64,000 nt of DNA, taken from the NCBI GenBank assembly GCA_025093985.1, contig JACAAK010000003.1, positions 4,879,542-4,943,541 of the forward strand. The letters are read 5' to 3'. Below the pieces are notes generated by a model that did no database searches, had not been told where the DNA came from, and saw only the letters and a list, made by a program, of their open reading frames with translations. The translations under genes and the position numbers were made by a program. Origin of the DNA: Calvatia gigantea. Taxonomy: Eukaryota; Basidiomycota; Agaricomycetes; Agaricales; Lycoperdaceae. Below are positions 61,934 to 64,000 of this stretch, in pieces (positions within the stretch are counted from its first letter, which is position 1; the number at the start of each line of letters is the position of its first letter).

Positions 61934-63277
61934 TCAAGCTTCAGCTAACCAACCATCCAAGGTAGTCTGACGTAAGTCAGTACGTTGATCTCTATTGAGA
62001 TCTGGAACACTACCTAGATCACGTCTTTCTAAGACAGCCCGCCGCCAAGAAGCAGCGAGATCTATAAGTTGTTTCGTTCGTCGCTTACTGACGATCAACC
62101 GCCGATCAAGAAGTCCAAGTTTATCCAAGCGTAGATACTCACCTCTGCCCACCAGAGACTTAGCAACTACACTAGAATGAGCGTCAACCCGCCATAGCGG
62201 ATCTTCACCACCCCAATGCAATCGCCCTCCCCGACGAGTTTCAGTAAGTTCCGGCTTGGTTGCGAGTATTTCCGCGGAGAGTTCTGATTTCTCCGGGGTA
62301 TTACCGAAGGATAATGTGCGTAGTGCAACTATCCATCCAGACTTCAGGCTGTCTGCCAACGTTTGAACGTTAAATAAATCCCATGACAAGTTGTATTCTG
62401 ATTTAAGGACAAGGACGTCCGCTGGTTCAGGTCGACTCTCTCTAAGCCGATTATCCCAACGTTCCTTATAGTTTCTCCTTAACCAAGAAGCAATTAACTT
62501 AGGAGGGTAGCCTCTCGCAATATAGATATCCGCAATTTCTCTACATGCTTCTACGTAGTAATCATACTTCGAAGAAAGAGTGGCTAGCCTACTCAGTTCA
62601 CTCGTGAATGTGCCGCGCTTGACATATTCCGGGTGAGAGCTAATCCATGGTAAACGTTCGAAATGGTTAAGCGGTTTCCTGTACGGTTTGTGATGAAACT
62701 CACCGTCCTCAAAAAAGAGGGTCAAATCCAGGAAGTTGACGTGATTATCATCCGCATCCCATTCAATTTCACAGTTCTCGAATTTGAGAGGACTTACCCA
62801 TCCAAGGGCCTCTCCGTATGACCTAGCGTACACTAAGGCCAAACAATCATCGATATAGCGTCCATAATACGCTACGCGGGCGGTTGAACCCATACGATAG
62901 GCTTCCTCATGGTGTACTCCATAAAGATTAGCTAAATCTGGTGAGCATGCAACGCCCATCGCTAATCCGTGATTCTGCCTATAATAATCCCCGTCGAACT
63001 GGAAGATAAGATCGTCGTTGGCCGCTTTGAGGCACTCCCTCATTAACCAAGCTCTGTTGGTAGATTCCTCAACGCTTAAATCCTCTTGCATCGATAACCA
63101 TTTAAGGTATCTGTCATTAACAATCTCTAGACAGCGATCCTTATCGATATTAGGATAGAATGCTACGACGTCACCTGAGACGAAGTATAAGCGATGCAGC
63201 GACCCATTTATTAATTTAAATTGGGATAAGGTGATACCTAAAAACCGTTGAGTTGTCCGATGGAAGAGACAGCGCAA
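61934..63277 (-). CDS. Penelope-like reverse transcriptase (5'-shortened)
   Basis: Open frame of 447 codons, stop at 61934-61936. It has no ATG at the left end of the protein (it opens with TTG inside the ribozyme region). Motif A is SGDVVAFYPNID (residues 34-45), motif B is HGLAMGVACSPDLANLYG (103-120), and the catalytic motif C is YIDD (141-144). These are followed by HVNFLDLTLF, KPYRKPLNHFERLPW and SSHPEYVKRGTF, the HPxxVKRG segment being typical of Penelope-type enzymes. Fingers motifs before A are absent. The 200-residue C-terminal part has no GIY-YIG or zinc-finger pattern. The extreme C-terminus QTTLDGWL resembles a PCNA-interaction box. Frame and catalytic residues are intact. Product would copy element RNA onto DNA ends. 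Confidence 0.8.
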   Translation of the reverse strand: MRCLFHRTTQRFLGITLSQFKLINGSLHRLYFVSGDVVAFYPNIDKDRCLEIVNDRYLKWLSMQEDLSVEESTNRAWLMRECLKAANDDLIFQFDGDYYRQNHGLAMGVACSPDLANLYGVHHEEAYRMGSTARVAYYGRYIDDCLALVYARSYGEALGWVSPLKFENCEIEWDADDNHVNFLDLTLFFEDGEFHHKPYRKPLNHFERLPWISSHPEYVKRGTFTSELSRLATLSSKYDYYVEACREIADIYIARGYPPKLIASWLRRNYKERWDNRLRESRPEPADVLVLKSEYNLSWDLFNVQTLADSLKSGWIVALRTLSFGNTPEKSELSAEILATKPELTETRRGGRLHWGGEDPLWRVDAHSSVVAKSLVGRGEYLRLDKLGLLDRRLIVSKRRTKQLIDLAASWRRAVLERRDLGSVPDLNRDQRTDLRQTTLDGWLAEA

Positions 63278-63335
63278 CAGGCTGGGGAGCTACCCCAGCC
63301 ACCTGTTTCGTCTTATGACAGACTCATCAGGCGCT
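63271..63335 (-). ncRNA. Hammerhead ribozyme, type I, complete core
   Basis: Read on the minus strand: stem I 5' strand AGCGC, core CUGAUGA, stem II GUCU with loop GUCAUA and AGAC, core GAAA. Stem III opens with ACA/UGU and continues as GGCUGGGG pairing perfectly with CCCCAGCC around a 5-nt loop. The cleavage triplet is GUU, followed by GCGCU closing stem I. Predicted cleavage falls between 63276 and 63275. All invariant core bases are present. Self-cleavage just upstream of the reverse transcriptase would set the 5' end of the element RNA, as proposed for ribozymes in Penelope-like elements. Confidence 0.9.
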
Positions 63336-63446
63336 CTGATTATCCATCAGTACCTACCAAACCAATAGAACGCGAGGGTTCGCGTTATTATTGGGGACGA
63401 GCGTAAATAGCTCGATCCATGGAACAGCTGATAAATGTCAGCGAGC

Positions 63447-63600
63447 GCTTAAAAAGCGCCCATAAAATCAAGCGCTTGTGGGCGCTTAATTTATCGTCAG
63501 GAAAGAAAAGTAAAGGAAAAAACTTGTACTTAAGCGCCCGCGTAGCGCCCAAATGCGGGGCGCCCATTAAGCGCCCACGCACTTAAATACGAACATTCTT
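63447..63600. repeat. Cluster of GCGC/TTAA words
   Basis: Repeated words GCGCTTAA, GGGCGC, TTAAGCGCCC and GGCGCCC occur in both orientations within about 150 bp, giving several possible hairpins. Present in decayed form in copy 1 (about 57150-57300). Confidence 0.8.
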
Positions 63601-63768
63601 GAAATGATGAAATGAACGTACCAAGTACCTAACGATGTCATCAGTTTGACAACTGAGGGCGGGGTACATACCGTGGCAGGTTATTTACGCAACAGTCCAG
63701 CTCGGACAGTCCCTTAGTCCATCTATCAGCCTGCGCATCACGAGACAAGGCCGGTTCCACTCACCATT

Positions 63769-63796
63769 GTTAGGGGAGGTTAGGGGTTAGGGGGTT
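63769..63796 (+). repeat. Short telomere-like repeat run
   Basis: Three TTAGGGG-type units (TTAGGGG AGG TTAGGGG TTAGGGGG) on the plus strand, between repeat 'a' copy 2 and the next element's 'b' end. The G-rich strand points right, as expected if the chromosome end lies to the right. Confidence 0.8.
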
Positions 63797-63833
63797 CCTA
63801 CGTATTAGTAGTAGTCCAAGATTGCGTACACGG

Positions 63834-64000
63834 ATGTACTTACCGCAAAGTGTTCCATATGGCACACCTGCAAGGAAAACGTTGGTGATCCAATGCGATG
63901 TTGTTGGTCTTTCGCTATCCCGACCGGGGCCATCCCCACCGGCTTAACTATGAAAACTTACTCAAGAACCGTTCGTCAAGCCTCAGTACGAACTCTCGCA
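63834..64000 (-). repeat. Penelope-element end repeat 'b', copy 2, cut by window end
   Basis: Same sequence as 61345-61521 and the start of another element in the array, which continues beyond the window. Confidence 0.85.

Larger units (their letters stand above)
63225..63740 (-). repeat. Penelope-element terminal repeat 'a', copy 2 (best preserved)
   Basis: Matches 56927-57442. Contains the complete hammerhead ribozyme at its RT-proximal end and a 130-bp stretch crowded with GCGC/TTAA words. A minus frame (63388-63582) beginning MRGRLMGAPHLGATRALKYK is conserved in copy 1 with several substitutions; this may reflect nucleotide similarity only. Confidence 0.9.
61282..63796 (-). mobile_element. 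Endonuclease-less Penelope-like retroelement, telomere-associated type
   Basis: On the minus strand the unit reads: telomere-like CCCCTAA stretch, repeat 'a' with hammerhead ribozyme, reverse transcriptase, repeat 'b'. A second 'b' begins right after the telomere-like stretch at 63834, so at least two elements stand head to tail. No GIY-YIG endonuclease was seen after the reverse transcriptase. This composition and orientation match Coprina/Athena-type elements known from basidiomycetes and rotifers, which prime on chromosome ends. The element is probably 5'-shortened, since the fingers part of the reverse transcriptase is missing. Confidence 0.7.

Noticed and set aside
63638..63644. Second CUGAUGA word on the minus strand of repeat 'a', considered as another hammerhead
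   Set aside because: No stem II followed by GAAA and no matching cleavage triplet could be found around it.
63769..63796. True chromosome end
   Set aside because: Only three telomere-like units, and element sequence continues to the right. It is an internal joint, although the terminus may be near.

Overview
The window looks like nuclear DNA of a mushroom-forming basidiomycete (Agaricomycete), probably sequenced from a dikaryotic or diploid strain. The genes are split by many 45-65 nt GT-AG introns with CTNAY-type branch sites. The recognisable families point the same way: a Tsp2-type tetraspanin, a basidiomycete-style NACHT protein with a NADKEA helical N-terminus, paired BTB proteins, tandem serpentine membrane proteins and Pro/Gln-rich proteins beginning MPFF. 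No rRNA, tRNA, CRISPR or bacterial feature was seen. || Layout. 0.5-3.1 kb: a Pro/Ser-rich multi-pass membrane protein (+). 3.1-3.7 kb: a broken 3' copy of an ISWI remodeler gene. 4.8-7.4 kb: a NACHT (NLR-like) gene (+). 7.9-12.3 kb: the full-length ISWI ATPase (-). 13.5-19.5 kb: a tandem family of small serpentine membrane proteins, two nearly whole and two or more relics, with a decayed 5' ISWI fragment between them. 19.5-22.3 kb: an almost CpG-free dead retroelement block. 24.8-26.7 kb: an intronless membrane protein. 27.3-29.9 kb: a small acidic protein and cofactor-independent phosphoglycerate mutase. 31.1-35.0 kb: an MPFF-family gene, an EI24-like membrane protein and a divergent AhpC/TSA-like redox protein. 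37.6-42.9 kb: an MPFF-family gene, a secreted subtilisin (S8) and a tetraspanin. 44.5-49.8 kb: two more MPFF-family genes and a Pro/Gln-rich gene with a repeated module. 51.2-55.4 kb: two tandem BTB genes and a Dsk2/ubiquilin. 56.6-64.0 kb: a subtelomere-like array of endonuclease-less Penelope-type retroelements with telomere-like repeats, a complete hammerhead ribozyme and a second CpG-free block. || Three points matter most. (1) The right end holds head-to-tail Penelope-like elements. The reverse transcriptase reads toward the chromosome interior, a type I hammerhead ribozyme lies at its 5' end, and TTAGGGG-like repeats sit at the element joint. This is the arrangement expected of telomere-attached (Coprina/Athena-like) elements. 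(2) About 23 apparent +1 frameshifts in conserved genes can each be read as one codon third position written twice with two different bases, nearly always synonymous. This looks like both alleles of heterozygous SNPs being emitted by the assembly. Most 'broken' genes here are therefore probably intact, and gene ends were set on that reading. (3) ISWI and its neighbours carry a history of local duplication with partial decay on both sides. || Coordinates of multi-exon genes run from start to stop codon and include introns. Splice junctions were placed by eye from GT/GC..AG signals, reading frame and family conservation.
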